DNA of 64,000 nucleotides from Nocardioides sp. S5 (GCF_017310035.1 NZ_CP022296.1:2976001-3040000), one strand, 5' to 3'; positions 42,847 to 51,927 are shown, counted from the first letter of the stretch. Notes: generated from the letters alone by a model not told the origin. A program made the numbers and translations.

Positions 42847-44082
42847 GTGGGTGCGAAGGAGACGGTGGAGGTCACGGGCCACCTCATGGACACCGGCATC
42901 CTGTCGCGCATCCTCGACGACATCCGCGACTACGGCGGCGACTACGTCCTCGACCAGTTCGAGGTCGGCCACGAGACCCACGACCCCAGCAGCGCGCGCA
43001 TCACCGTCGAGGCCGACGACGACGAGTCGCTCCAGCGGCTCCTGATGCGCCTGCAGACCCGTGGGGTCAACCCGATGAGCCTGGCAGAGGCCTCGACGTG
43101 CCCAGCCGAGCGCGACGGGGTCCTCCCGGACGGCTTCTACGCCACCACGAACCTCGACACGCGCGTGCACATCGACGGCGCGTGGCACGACGTGGAGAAC
43201 CCCGAGATGGACTGCGGGCTCGTCGTGGACCCCTCGCCACCGGCCCTGCGGGTCCGCACCGTCCCGATGACCGACGTCCGCACCGGCATGCGCGTCGTCG
43301 TCGGCACGGCCGGCATCAAGGTGTCGGTCCCGGACCGCGACGACGGGGTCGACAGGTTCGCCACCGTCGAGGCCGAGCTCGCGGGCGAGCGCCCGCAGGC
43401 CGTGCTCGTGCGCCAGGTCGCCGACGGCATGCGACAGGCGCGCGCCGACGGCAAGCGGCTGCTCTGGGTCGTCGGGCCGGGGGTGGTCCACACCGGGGCC
43501 GTCCCCGCGCTGGTCGCCCTCGTCCGTGCGGGGTTCGTCGACGTGCTCTTCGCCGGCAACGCACTCGCCACGCGCGACATCGAGACCGCTCTCTACGGCA
43601 CGAGCATCGGTGTCGAGGTGTCCACCCAGGGCGGCGAGCACGGCCACGAGCACCGCGTGCGCGCCCTCAACACCATCCGCAAGGCTGGCTCGATCGAGGC
43701 GGCGGTGGCCGAGGGCACCCTGACGAGCGGGATCATGCACGCACTGGTCACGGACCGGAAGCCGTTCGTGCTCGTCGGTTCGGTGCGCGACGACGGACCA
43801 CTGCCGGACGTCCACACCGACGTGCTCGCAGGACAGCGTGCGATGCGGGCCGAGATCCGCGACGTGGGTTACTGCCTGATGCTGGCCGCGCAGCTGCACG
43901 CGATCGCCACTGTCAGCATCCTGCCGGCGTCGGTGCCGCTCGTGTGCGTCGACCTGGACCCGGCCACGGTGACCCGGATCGTCGACCGCGGCACCAGCCG
44001 GGGCCGCGGCATCGTGACCGACGTCGGGCTCTTCCTCGAGCAGCTCGCGCTCGAGCTGGTGCCGGGCTACCCGCGCGACTGA
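42847..44082 (+). CDS. LOR/SDH-type protein (TIGR00300 family), possible alternative ornithine cyclodeaminase
   Basis: A 411-residue protein. The N-terminus ETVEVTGHLMDTGILSRILDDI begins a LOR/SDH bifunctional-enzyme domain (about 1-105), and the C-terminal half has a Rossmann-like region with LLWVVGPGVVHTGAVPALVALVRAGFVDVLFAGNALATRDIE. Archaeal and cyanobacterial relatives convert ornithine to proline. Applying that here is inference from family resemblance. No proline or arginine genes are adjacent. Leaderless GTG behind TAGGGT (7 nt). Its 3' end overlaps the convergent ROK gene by 16 bases. Confidence 0.72.
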   Translation: MGAKETVEVTGHLMDTGILSRILDDIRDYGGDYVLDQFEVGHETHDPSSARITVEADDDESLQRLLMRLQTRGVNPMSLAEASTCPAERDGVLPDGFYATTNLDTRVHIDGAWHDVENPEMDCGLVVDPSPPALRVRTVPMTDVRTGMRVVVGTAGIKVSVPDRDDGVDRFATVEAELAGERPQAVLVRQVADGMRQARADGKRLLWVVGPGVVHTGAVPALVALVRAGFVDVLFAGNALATRDIETALYGTSIGVEVSTQGGEHGHEHRVRALNTIRKAGSIEAAVAEGTLTSGIMHALVTDRKPFVLVGSVRDDGPLPDVHTDVLAGQRAMRAEIRDVGYCLMLAAQLHAIATVSILPASVPLVCVDLDPATVTRIVDRGTSRGRGIVTDVGLFLEQLALELVPGYPRD

Positions 44083-45026
44083 GGTCCGGCCACCAGGAGC
44101 GCCGCTCCCACCATGCCTGCCTCGGGCCCAAGACGGGCGGCGACGAGGGCGGGCACGCTGCGGTGCGCGGCGCCCACGAGCGTACGCCGCAGCGCTGCCC
44201 GGGCCGGGTCCAGCAGCTTGTCGCCGGCCGCCGACACCCCACCGCCGATCACGACCACCTCGGGGTCCAGCGCGGCCACGAGGTTCGCGGTGCCCACCCC
44301 GAGCCAGTCCCCCACGGAGGCGAACGCGCGCCGCGCGACGAGGTCGCCCTCCTCGGCCGCCGCGGTGACCATCGGTCCCGTCACCCGGTCGGGGTGGCCG
44401 CCGCTCATGTCGGACAGCACCGACGGTTGCTCGGCCATCAGCGTGCGGGCGTTGCGGACGAGGGCGTTGCCGGAGGAGTACTGCTCCCAGCAGCCTCGGC
44501 GTCCGCACTCGCAGGGCTGGCCGTCCGGGACGACCTGCATGTGCCCGAACTCCCCAGCCATGCCGTTGGCGCCGCGGAGCACCTCGCCGCCGACGAGCAC
44601 GGCACCGCCGATGCCGGTGCCCATCGTGATCATCAGCGCCGACGACGCTCCCCCGGCCGCGCCGTGGTGGGCCTCCGCACGGGCCGCGCAGTTGGCGTCG
44701 TTGTCGAGCAGCACCGGGCAGCCCAGGCGCGCCTCCAGCAGGTCGCGCAGGGGCTCCCCCTGCCACGGCAGGTGCGGTGCGAACATCACCCGTTCGCCAC
44801 GCGAGTCCACGAAGCCGGCGGCGGCGACCCCGACACCGGCGAGCAGGCTCCCCGCAGCCGCGTCCTGGACCGCGGCGACCAGCGCGTCCTCGACCTGGCT
44901 GGCGACGACGCGCCGCCCCGGTGTCGTACGGCGCGCGGTCTGGGTCACCGATCCGTCGGCCCGGACCACGCCGGCCAGCACCTTGGTGCCACCGATGTCC
45001 ACACCGACCACGACGCCCTCGCTCAT
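44067..45026 (-). CDS. ROK-family sugar kinase (probable glucokinase)
   Basis: A protein of about 319 residues. The phosphate loop is VVGVDIGGTKVLAGVV; LLDNDANCAARAEA carries the catalytic Asp; MAGEFGHMQV and CECGRRGCWEQYSSG form the ROK zinc site (CxCGxxGCxE); and VVVIGGGVSAAG is the adenosine motif. It probably phosphorylates glucose with ATP or polyphosphate. The ATG at 45026 is preferred because GAGG lies 9 nt upstream, whereas it abuts the alternative ATG at 45035. No HTH domain, so it is a kinase rather than a repressor. Confidence 0.88.
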   Translation of the reverse strand: MSEGVVVGVDIGGTKVLAGVVRADGSVTQTARRTTPGRRVVASQVEDALVAAVQDAAAGSLLAGVGVAAAGFVDSRGERVMFAPHLPWQGEPLRDLLEARLGCPVLLDNDANCAARAEAHHGAAGGASSALMITMGTGIGGAVLVGGEVLRGANGMAGEFGHMQVVPDGQPCECGRRGCWEQYSSGNALVRNARTLMAEQPSVLSDMSGGHPDRVTGPMVTAAAEEGDLVARRAFASVGDWLGVGTANLVAALDPEVVVIGGGVSAAGDKLLDPARAALRRTLVGAAHRSVPALVAARLGPEAGMVGAALLVAGPQSRG

Positions 45027-45073
45027 GGCGCTCATCCTCGCGCACCCGCTCCATGGGCCGATCGGGTCATCGG

Positions 45074-45093
45074 TCTAGTCACTTCTGACCATC
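45074..45093. promoter_or_regulatory. Tad-locus dyad, copy before tadE
   Basis: The 20-base element TCTAGTCACTTCTGACCATC lies about 95 bases upstream of the tadE ATG. It aligns without gaps to the dyad upstream of the flp genes (59704-59723), sharing TAGTCAC and GAC-ATC. Its half-sites resemble those before cpaB. It is a candidate binding site for the LuxR-type regulator of this locus. Confidence 0.55.
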
Positions 45094-45188
45094 TTCCGTC
45101 ACCACCCGGCCGAAGTGCCGTCATTCCAGCGACAGCCGGACCACCGACTCGTACGGTGACAGGCGGACAGTTCGGAGAAGGGGACTTC

Positions 45189-45656
45189 ATGCGCAGGCGC
45201 ACACATATCCACGGACGCACCGAGCGAGGTGCCTCCGCGGTGGAGTTCGCGCTCGTCGTACCTCTTCTCGCTGCACTGCTCTGCGGGATCATCGACTACG
45301 GACTGGTCTTCAACGATTCAGTAAGCACCCGAAACGGGATTCGCGAAGCGGCCCGGCAGGGCGTTGTCTCCGACTTTGGGAGTGGCGCAACGCTCGAGAC
45401 CCTGAAGACACAGGCCAAGGCGGAGATCGGGGCCATCACAGGCACTGCGTCTGTGAAGATCTATGTTCCCGGGAACAAGTGGGAGCGAGGCGCACCCCTC
45501 ATCGTCTGCGCCTCGATTCCCAACCCAGGGTTGATCAATTTCGTCCCCTTGCCTGACAATCTTCGTTCGCGGGTCGAGATGTCGATCGAGACACAGACCT
45601 TGCCGCCCTCAGGGGCCCTCTCGACCGCGGATACCGGAGACTGGTCATGGTGCTGA
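45189..45656 (+). CDS. tadE: TadE-like minor pilin
   Basis: A 155-residue protein with a pseudopilin-type N-terminus: RGASAVEFALVVPLLAALLCGIIDYG, with the Glu five residues after the Gly of the prepilin cleavage motif, then an exported domain ending WSWC. It would assemble in the Flp pilus base or tip. AAGGGG lies five bases before the ATG. It overlaps tadG by 10 bases. Codons are more AT-rich than those of the flanking housekeeping genes. Confidence 0.88.
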   Translation: MRRRTHIHGRTERGASAVEFALVVPLLAALLCGIIDYGLVFNDSVSTRNGIREAARQGVVSDFGSGATLETLKTQAKAEIGAITGTASVKIYVPGNKWERGAPLIVCASIPNPGLINFVPLPDNLRSRVEMSIETQTLPPSGALSTADTGDWSWC

Positions 45657-46939
45657 TCCCCCGGAGCCGCACTCGGAGCCCTCGCGACGAGCGCGGTGCT
45701 GTCCTAGTGTTGGTCGCCATCCTGGCCATCGTCCTGTTCATCGTGTCGGCGCTCGTTGTAGACCTGGGCATGGGCCGCGCCGAACGTCGAACCGTGCAAG
45801 CCACCGCCGACGCGTCCGCGCTGGCTGGGGGCAACGTTCTGTTCGCCGCGAACCCGACCACGCCGGACTACAACGCGGCACGAGACGCGGTCAAGAGCTA
45901 CGCGACCCAGAACCTGGGGCTCTCGAATGCGGACTGGGCGTCGTGCTCCGACTCGACGCCGCTACCGATCAGTTCTGGGACACCGTGCATCTCCTTCGAG
46001 GTGACGACCTCACGAGCACGCGTACGAGTAGTGATCCCGACCCGCACCGTCGGCACCTCGTTCGCCCGCGTCATCGGAGTCAATGAACTCGCGGTGTCCG
46101 CGACGGCGCGGGCCACGATCGAGAGGGACAGTGCGAGCGACTGCGGCCTGTGCGTCCTCGGTAGTGGCTCGACGCACGACATCCAGAACGGTGACGTCAC
46201 CGTCACGGGTGCAGACATCCACTTCAACGGCAATGTCAACGCATCTGCCAACGGGCTCGTGGCCACGAACGGCGAGATCACCGTCGAGGGCACTGCAACC
46301 GGTCCGTCGAGCAGCTATCAACCCGCGCCGACGACCGGCGCCAATGCCATCGCAGATCCGCTCGAGGACTACTACGAGCGCCCCGACATGTCCGGGCTCA
46401 CGGCTGGGTCGGACCCGTGCACCTCGGGCCCCGGAATCTACGGAGATCTCACTGTCAACGGAGGTACGTGCAACCTGTCGCCGGGCCTCTATGTGATCAC
46501 TGGCCTGTGGAAGATGGGCGGCTCCGGCGGCACCATCGCCGGCACTGGCGTGACCCTCTTCTTCGCGTGCGGCACCACCAGTTCGGTCACAGCGTGCGCG
46601 CAGGGCGGCGAGGACGGCGGCACGATCGACACCGGAGGCAATGGCGTGCTGTCGATCACGGCGCCGACGACGGGGAACTACAAGGGCATGGCGTTGTGGT
46701 TCGACCGCAACAACACTGAGGAGGCGCACCTGCACGGCAACGGGCTTGGCGCATTCTCCGGCACCATCTACGGCCAGTCCATCGAGCTCCGCATGAGCGG
46801 CAACGGGTGCAGCAACACCAACGCGCTGATCATCGTGAAGGATCTCGGGTTTGACGGCAACCCGTCATGCCTCACGTCCACCTACGTGCAGGGCGCCAAC
46901 GTGCAGCTGCCGCCCAACAACCTGCACCTGGATCAGTGA
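45647..46939 (+). CDS. tadG: TadG-like pilus-assembly protein with long exported domain
   Basis: A 430-residue protein. The N-terminus RGAVLVLVAILAIVLFIVSALVVDLGMGRAERRTVQATADASALAGG is the TadG-like pilin-type segment (about 17-62). The C-terminal half (about 165-430) is exported and Gly/Thr/Asn-rich with repeated short beta segments (GNGVLSITAPTTGNYKG, GNGLGAFSGTIYGQ), suggesting a solenoid. Several Cys may form disulphides. It is coupled to tadE. Relatively low GC compared with neighbours suggests later acquisition. Confidence 0.82.
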   Translation: MVLIPRSRTRSPRDERGAVLVLVAILAIVLFIVSALVVDLGMGRAERRTVQATADASALAGGNVLFAANPTTPDYNAARDAVKSYATQNLGLSNADWASCSDSTPLPISSGTPCISFEVTTSRARVRVVIPTRTVGTSFARVIGVNELAVSATARATIERDSASDCGLCVLGSGSTHDIQNGDVTVTGADIHFNGNVNASANGLVATNGEITVEGTATGPSSSYQPAPTTGANAIADPLEDYYERPDMSGLTAGSDPCTSGPGIYGDLTVNGGTCNLSPGLYVITGLWKMGGSGGTIAGTGVTLFFACGTTSSVTACAQGGEDGGTIDTGGNGVLSITAPTTGNYKGMALWFDRNNTEEAHLHGNGLGAFSGTIYGQSIELRMSGNGCSNTNALIIVKDLGFDGNPSCLTSTYVQGANVQLPPNNLHLDQ

Positions 46940-46949
46940 TCCGGCGACA

Positions 46950-47336
46950 TCAACCGTCCGCTGGCCAGTCGTCGTCGAGGTCGATGTGCTGGACGTCTGC
47001 CGCTGAAGGCTGCTGGTTCTCGACCGTCGCCATGAAGGCGGCCGCGGCGTGGGCGAGCGACTCCGCCGCGCCGCTCAGGTGGCCCTTGACCTCCGGGCTC
47101 AACCGGCGTACAGCATGGACCGTGCGGCAGAGGGGGCACACCGTGCACTTGGCCGATCCCGTCGACAGGTGGTCGTCGAGGTCGTGCACCGTGGCTGCGG
47201 CGTGGGCCGCGAACCCCGACAACCCCTCTCCCGCGTCTCCGACGTGCTCACGCGCCCAGCCGGAGAGGGCGCCGAAGAGCTTGGCGGCCTCCTCGCCCAA
47301 CGACCCGACCTCGTATGGGTCCCCCGGCTCACTCAC
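46950..47336 (-). CDS. Hypothetical protein with CxxCxxC motif, linked to ArsA ATPase
   Basis: A 128-residue protein resembling the small actinobacterial proteins (DUF5304-like) encoded beside ArsA/SRPBCC genes. Helical with a cysteine cluster CTVCPLC (about residues 64-70) that may bind metal or an FeS centre, and a conserved HAVRRLSPEVKGHLSGAAESLAHAA helix. The C-terminus is acidic (IDLDDDW). Its GTG overlaps the ArsA stop as GTGA. Function is unknown; co-expression with ArsA suggests a partner. Confidence 0.72.
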   Translation of the reverse strand: MSEPGDPYEVGSLGEEAAKLFGALSGWAREHVGDAGEGLSGFAAHAAATVHDLDDHLSTGSAKCTVCPLCRTVHAVRRLSPEVKGHLSGAAESLAHAAAAFMATVENQQPSAADVQHIDLDDDWPADG

Positions 47337-48505
47337 GTGGTCTCCTCGTCGACGAACCTGACCTGGAGCTCCCCGTCCTGCACGCGCGCCCCCGCCACGC
47401 GGAGCCGAGCCAGCCCGGGGGGAAGCGTCAGCAGGCGACGATACGACGCGACCGAGACGACCAGCTCGTCGCCCTTGCGCGCGAGGCGTACGTCGTCCCG
47501 GCTGGCCAGCGGCAGGGGCAGCGCCAGGACACGACCGCCAGCCTCTTGGCGTACGTCCAGGGGCGGGCGTCCCGCCCGTCGCGCCAGCGGGTCGTCACCG
47601 CCGTAGACGGCGCCCGCCAGTTCGAGCAGCTCGGCGCGGCCGACCGGCTCGATGTCGCGGTAGACCGACGTGCGCAGGTCCAGCCCCGCGAAGGAGTCGG
47701 CCGCGTCGGCCAGCACCTGCTGCTGCGCCCGGACCCAGGTCGTACGCCAGGCGTCCGCCCCGCCCTCAGGGAAGACGCGGTTCACCACTGCCGCGTCGAC
47801 GGCGTAGCCGAAGAGCGTGAGGAAGGTGTAGGCGCGGCGGGCCTCGGCGAGCACCACCGACTCCGGGGTCAGCACGAGGCGCACCGACGCGTCCGGCCCC
47901 GTCAGGAGCGTGCGTACGTCGTCGAGCTCGGCGTGCAGGCGCTCGATGGCGTCGAAGACCGAGTCGCCCGGCATCGGCACGCCGGCCGCGCGCGAAAGCA
48001 CGGGCTTGAGGGCCTTCACGACGCGGCGCTCCACGGGCAGCACCCGCGTCATGTACCAGCCGAGCGCCTCGGGCAGCGCGAGCAGGCGCAGCGTCTCCGC
48101 CGTCGGGGCGCAGTCCACAACCAGGACGTCCCACTCCCCCGACCGCGCCTGGGTCCGGACCTCGAGGAGGGCCAGCACCTCCTCGGCCCCCGGGATGACG
48201 GTCAGCTCCTCGGCGGCTACAGGGTCGACCCCGGCCACGTCGAGCACGCTCAGCAGGTAACCCTGGATGTCGCGCCACGACTGCTCGAAGCGCTGCTGGG
48301 CGTCGACGTGCTGCACCCAGAGGTTCGGCGCCGCCTCGGTCGGCTCGCTCGTGGCCAGGACGTCGAGGGCGTCCGCCAGCGAGTGCGCCGCGTCCGTAGA
48401 CAGCACCAGGGTCCGGTGCCCGGCGGACGCCGTACGGCAGGCCGTGGCCGCGGCGAGCGTCGACTTGCCGACGCCGCCCTTGCCGGTGAAGAGGAGGATC
48501 CGCAC
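47333..48505 (-). CDS. ArsA/Get3-family ATPase
   Basis: A 390-residue P-loop ATPase of the actinobacterial ArsA-like type (Rv2184c position). The deviant Walker A is FTGKGGVGKSTLAAATA (about 6-22), switch I is STDAAHSLADAL, and the A-loop-like segment is VVDCAPTAETLRLLALPEALGWYM. A C-terminal alpha-crystallin-like beta segment (VLALPLPLASRDDVRLARKGDELVVSV) fits this subfamily. No arsenic genes are nearby, so a role in protein targeting or complex assembly is more likely than arsenite efflux. It lies 14 bases after the SRPBCC gene. Confidence 0.9.
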   Translation of the reverse strand: MRILLFTGKGGVGKSTLAAATACRTASAGHRTLVLSTDAAHSLADALDVLATSEPTEAAPNLWVQHVDAQQRFEQSWRDIQGYLLSVLDVAGVDPVAAEELTVIPGAEEVLALLEVRTQARSGEWDVLVVDCAPTAETLRLLALPEALGWYMTRVLPVERRVVKALKPVLSRAAGVPMPGDSVFDAIERLHAELDDVRTLLTGPDASVRLVLTPESVVLAEARRAYTFLTLFGYAVDAAVVNRVFPEGGADAWRTTWVRAQQQVLADAADSFAGLDLRTSVYRDIEPVGRAELLELAGAVYGGDDPLARRAGRPPLDVRQEAGGRVLALPLPLASRDDVRLARKGDELVVSVASYRRLLTLPPGLARLRVAGARVQDGELQVRFVDEETT

Positions 48506-48519
48506 GCCGGACCCGGGCG

Positions 48520-48957
48520 TCAGAGTGACTCGACGCGCTTCTTGAGGCCTTTCAGCGCGGTGTCGATGAGGATCTTCTCGCCCTTACGCTTCAGCATACC
48601 GATCAGCGGGATGCTCACGTCGAGGGCGAGGCGGTAGGTCACCTCGGTGCTGCCGTCGCCGTGGTCGACCAGCGTGTAGGCGCCGTCGAGGGCCTTGAGC
48701 ATGTTGCCCTCGACCAGGGTCCAGGTCACCTCGCGGTCGGCGTCCCAGTCGTAGGCGAGGGTGTACTCGTCCTTGATGGGCGAGACGTCGAGGGAGAAGT
48801 AGACCTGCTCGGCACGACCGCCGGTCCCGGCCTCGGTCACCTCGGCCACCTGCACGCCCTTGGCCCACTCAGGGTAGGACTCGAAGTCGGCGATGACGGC
48901 CATGACGTCGGCCGGAGGAGCATCGATCGTGATCGACGAGGAGGTCTGTTCGGCCAT
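48520..48957 (-). CDS. SRPBCC-family protein (Rv2185c-like)
   Basis: A 145-residue START/SRPBCC-fold protein with a hydrophobic ligand cavity: TSSSITIDAPPADVMAVIADFESYPEWAKGVQVAEVTEAG and the C-terminal helix MLKRKGEKILIDTALKGLKKRVES. It matches the polyketide cyclase/COQ10-like family and the Rv2185c position. It may carry a lipid or aromatic ligand. The ATG at 48957 is 6 nt from TAGGCT and heads the operon with the ArsA ATPase and the CxxCxxC protein. Confidence 0.9.
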   Translation of the reverse strand: MAEQTSSSITIDAPPADVMAVIADFESYPEWAKGVQVAEVTEAGTGGRAEQVYFSLDVSPIKDEYTLAYDWDADREVTWTLVEGNMLKALDGAYTLVDHGDGSTEVTYRLALDVSIPLIGMLKRKGEKILIDTALKGLKKRVESL

Positions 48958-48963
48958 GGCCGG

Positions 48964-48969
48964 AGCCTA
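48964..48969 (-). promoter_or_regulatory. -10 hexamer for SRPBCC-arsA operon
   Basis: TAGGCT on the minus strand, exactly six bases before the ATG at 48957. The spacer has no Shine-Dalgarno sequence, so transcription probably begins at the start codon. Confidence 0.55.
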
Positions 48970-49108
48970 GCCCACCGCCCGGACGTGTTCAGGACCTCGT
49001 GCCGCAAGCGGCTGTGAGGCTCGGGCTGCTCGCCCGGCAAGCCGGACGAGATCCCTCAGGCGATAGCCTGCGCTTCGCAGTCGACCGCCCGATCCAGGAG
49101 GTTCCACC

Positions 49109-50905
49109 GTGCGTGAGTTCTCCACGCCGCTCTCCCTCTCCATCCCCACGACGGGGAACCTCACCGACGACGTCGTCACCAACGCCCGGGAGGCCGCCTC
49201 CACGGCGGTCTTCAGCCGCGCCACCCCTGACGGGTGGATCGACATCACCGCGGAGCAGTTCCACAGCGAGGTCTGCGCGGTCGCCAAGGGTCTCGTCGCC
49301 GCGGGCGTCGAGGTCGGGGACCGCGTCGCGCTGCTGTCGAAGACGCGCTACGAGTGGACCCTCCTCGACTACGCCATCTGGTTCGCCGGCGCCGTGACGG
49401 TGCCGATCTACGAGACGTCGTCGGCCGAGCAGATCGGCTGGATCCTCCATGACTCCGGCACCCGCGCGGTCGTGGCCGAGGGCCCCGACCACCTCGCCCG
49501 CGTCCGCGAGGCACGCCAAACCCACGACCTGCCCGAGCTGCAGCACGTCTGGTCGCTCCAGGACAACGCCGTCGACGTGCTGACGCGCCTGGGCTCAGAC
49601 ATCTCCGACGAGGTCCTCGAGCAGCGGCGCACGACCGCAGGCCCGGGCGACCTGGCCACCCTCATCTACACGAGCGGCACCACGGGCCGGCCCAAGGGCT
49701 GCATGCTCACGCACGGGAACTTCATGTTCGAGCTGGGCGTCGCAGTCGAGGAGCTGTCCGACCTCTTCGACACCGACGAGGCCTCCACGCTGCTGTTCCT
49801 CCCGCTGGCGCACGTCTTCGCGCGGATCATCCAGATCGGCGCGGTGAAGAGCCGGGCCCGGCTCGGGCACAGCTCCGACATCAAGAACCTGGTCGCCGAC
49901 CTGGGCGAGTTCCGCCCGACCTTCATCCTCGCCGTCCCGCGGGTGTTCGAGAAGGTCTTCAACACCGCGTCGCAGCGCGCGACCGCCGACGGCCGCGGCA
50001 AGGTCTTCGACCGCGCGTCCGACGTCGCGATCGCCTGGTCACGCGCGCTCGACGGCTCGAAGGTCCCTCTGCGGCTGCGGGCCCAGCACGCCGTCTTCGA
50101 CAAGCTGGTCTACGGAAAGCTCCGGCAGGCCCTCGGCGGCAGCTGCACGTACGCCGTCTCCGGCGGAGCGCCGCTGGGCGACCGGCTCGGCCACTTCTAT
50201 CGCGGCATCGGGCTGACGGTGCTCGAGGGCTACGGCCTGACGGAGACCACGGCCGCGCTGACCGTGAACCTCCCCGACGCCCAGAAGATCGGCACCGTCG
50301 GGCGTCCGATCCCGGGCACCAGCGTGCGCGTCGGCGACGACGGCGAGCTGCTCTTCACGGGTGGCCAGGTGTTCGCGGGCTACTGGGGCAACGACGCCGC
50401 CACGCACGAGGCGATCGACGGCGAGGGCTGGTTCCACACCGGTGACGTCGGCGAGGTCGACGACGAGGGCTTCGTGCGGATCACCGGGCGCAAGAAGGAG
50501 ATCCTGGTGACCGCGGGCGGCAAGAACGTCGCCCCGGCCGTCCTCGAGGACCGGCTGCGCGGGCACGCGCTGGTCGACCAGTGCCTCGTCGTCGGGGACG
50601 GGCAACCCTTCATCGGCGCCCTCGTGACGATCGACCGGGAGACCTTCCCGGGCTGGGCCCAGCAGCACGGCAAGTCCGGCGCCGTCGGCGACCTCCTCGA
50701 CGACCCGGACCTCGTGGCGGCCGTCCAGAACGCCGTCGACGAGGCGAACAAGGCGGTGTCGAAGGCCGAGGCGATCCGGAAGTTCACGATCCTGCCGGGC
50801 GAGTGGACCGAGGAGGGCGGTCAGCTGACGCCCAGCTTGAAGCTCAAGCGCAACGTCGTGGTGCGCGAGGCACGTGCGGAGATCGAGGCGCTCTACCTCG
50901 GGTGA
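49109..50905 (+). CDS. Long-chain acyl-CoA ligase, FadD15 type
   Basis: A 598-residue ANL-family ligase at the Rv2187 (fadD15) position. LIYTSGTTGRPKGCMLTHGNF (about 184) is the AMP-binding loop, LEGYGLTETTAALTVN the A5 motif, GEGWFHTGDVGEVDDEGFVRITGRKKEILVTAGGKNVAP the hinge and catalytic region, and LTPSLKLKRNVV carries the C-terminal Lys. It activates long-chain fatty acids. GTG start with an AGGAGG site 7 nt upstream. It lies divergent to the SRPBCC gene and is followed by the Tad operon. Confidence 0.93.
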   Translation: MREFSTPLSLSIPTTGNLTDDVVTNAREAASTAVFSRATPDGWIDITAEQFHSEVCAVAKGLVAAGVEVGDRVALLSKTRYEWTLLDYAIWFAGAVTVPIYETSSAEQIGWILHDSGTRAVVAEGPDHLARVREARQTHDLPELQHVWSLQDNAVDVLTRLGSDISDEVLEQRRTTAGPGDLATLIYTSGTTGRPKGCMLTHGNFMFELGVAVEELSDLFDTDEASTLLFLPLAHVFARIIQIGAVKSRARLGHSSDIKNLVADLGEFRPTFILAVPRVFEKVFNTASQRATADGRGKVFDRASDVAIAWSRALDGSKVPLRLRAQHAVFDKLVYGKLRQALGGSCTYAVSGGAPLGDRLGHFYRGIGLTVLEGYGLTETTAALTVNLPDAQKIGTVGRPIPGTSVRVGDDGELLFTGGQVFAGYWGNDAATHEAIDGEGWFHTGDVGEVDDEGFVRITGRKKEILVTAGGKNVAPAVLEDRLRGHALVDQCLVVGDGQPFIGALVTIDRETFPGWAQQHGKSGAVGDLLDDPDLVAAVQNAVDEANKAVSKAEAIRKFTILPGEWTEEGGQLTPSLKLKRNVVVREARAEIEALYLG

Positions 50906-50937
50906 GACGGACCGTTCGGTGAGCCGTCGGGACCGGG

Positions 50938-50961
50938 AATGACCATGCCCGGATAGTCATT
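50938..50961. promoter_or_regulatory. Tad-locus dyad, copy before cpaB
   Basis: AATGACCAT and ATAGTCATT (one mismatch as inverted repeats) are separated by GCCCGG. It is about 70 bases upstream of a TAGATT hexamer at 51030-51035 and 185 bases before cpaB. The half-sites TGACCAT/ATAGTCA are the same as in the dyads before tadE and flp, but face the opposite way. Confidence 0.55.
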
Positions 50962-51029
50962 TCGGGTGGCGCATGGGCCACGTCCGGGTGGTTTGGGCGG
51001 TTTAGCCCGCGACCTCCGCGAGACGCCCC

Positions 51030-51035
51030 TAGATT
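51030..51035 (+). promoter_or_regulatory. Candidate -10 hexamer of the cpaB-tad operon
   Basis: TAGATT lies about 110 bases before the cpaB ATG. No convincing -35 box precedes it, which would suit an activator-dependent promoter. The leader of about 100 bases contains a 7-bp hairpin (GGGGGTC-CCAC-GACCCCC) close to the ribosome site. Confidence 0.35.
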
Positions 51036-51144
51036 CGCATCGCTGGGAGGCACCGGGGCCGATTTCACGCAAGACCCTGGAACCACCTGCGCGCCCGGGA
51101 TCTCCGACCGTGGGGGTCCCACGACCCCCGCGAAGGATCGCACC

Positions 51145-51927
51145 ATGGCTCGCCGTTCAGTACTCCTCCTCGTCGCCGCCCTCATCGCCCTCGCCGGCAC
51201 GGCCATGATCGTGCTCTACGTCCAGGGCATCGACGCCCGCGCCACAAAGGACCAGGAGCTGGTCGAGGTGCTCGTCGCCACCGAGACGATCGACACCGGC
51301 GAGTCGGTCTCCGCGGCTCAAGAGGCCGGCAAGATCGAGAAGTCCGAGGTCCGGCTCGTGGACCTGGTCGAGGGCAGCCTCTCGTCCACGTCCTCGATCT
51401 CCGACCTTGTCGCCGTCGGCACGATCTACCCCGGCGAGCAGCTCATCGCCAAGAAGTTCGGCAGCCTCGGTGACACCCAGAGCTTGGTCGTCCCGGACGG
51501 CAAGATGGCAGTCTCGGTCGAACTCACCGACTTCGAGCGCGTGGCGGGCTTCGTCAACCCCGGCGACGAGGTCGCCGTCTTCGCAACACCACAGGACCTC
51601 ACGGCACTCCTTCCCGACGGCAAGGACAGGCCGTTGGGCGACTACACCCGCATCCTGCTGACGCGCGTTCCTGTTCTCGGGGTCGGCACCACGAGCGTAA
51701 CGTCGACCACCACCAAGACCGAGGACGGCGACCAAGTCGCCGAGCAGGTCGCGCGCACGATCCTGACTCTCGCGGTCACCCAGGAAGAGGCCGAACTGCT
51801 CATCCAGGCCGACCGTAACTCCGACATCACCTTCGCGTTATTGACAGACGAGTCCAAGGTAGAGGACAACGCGGGGATCCGGCCGGGCGACCTGTACCCC
51901 GAGCTCTTCCGCGGACTCCAGCCGTGA
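51145..51927 (+). CDS. cpaB: CpaB/RcpC-like Flp pilus assembly protein (SAF domain)
   Basis: A 260-residue protein with one N-terminal TM (VLLLVAALIALAGTAMIVLYV), a SAF domain (about 38-105: EVLVATETIDTGESVSAAQ and VAVGTIYPGEQLIAKKF) and an RcpC-type domain (MAVSVELTDFERVAGFVNPGDEVAVFAT). It would gate the pilus channel in the envelope. First gene of the cpaB-tadZ-tadA-tadB-tadC-HK-RR operon. ATG with AAGGA 7-8 nt upstream. The tadZ GTG overlaps its stop (GTGA). Confidence 0.9.
   Translation: MARRSVLLLVAALIALAGTAMIVLYVQGIDARATKDQELVEVLVATETIDTGESVSAAQEAGKIEKSEVRLVDLVEGSLSSTSSISDLVAVGTIYPGEQLIAKKFGSLGDTQSLVVPDGKMAVSVELTDFERVAGFVNPGDEVAVFATPQDLTALLPDGKDRPLGDYTRILLTRVPVLGVGTTSVTSTTTKTEDGDQVAEQVARTILTLAVTQEEAELLIQADRNSDITFALLTDESKVEDNAGIRPGDLYPELFRGLQP

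Noticed and set aside
47333..48505. Arsenite efflux pump ATPase
   Set aside because: The protein is ArsA-like, but no arsB, arsD or arsR gene is near and the actinobacterial context is that of Rv2184c.
50906..51144. A cyclic-di-GMP riboswitch before cpaB
   Set aside because: A short TTTCACGCAAG stretch recalls the GEMM motif, but the rest of the conserved core is absent.
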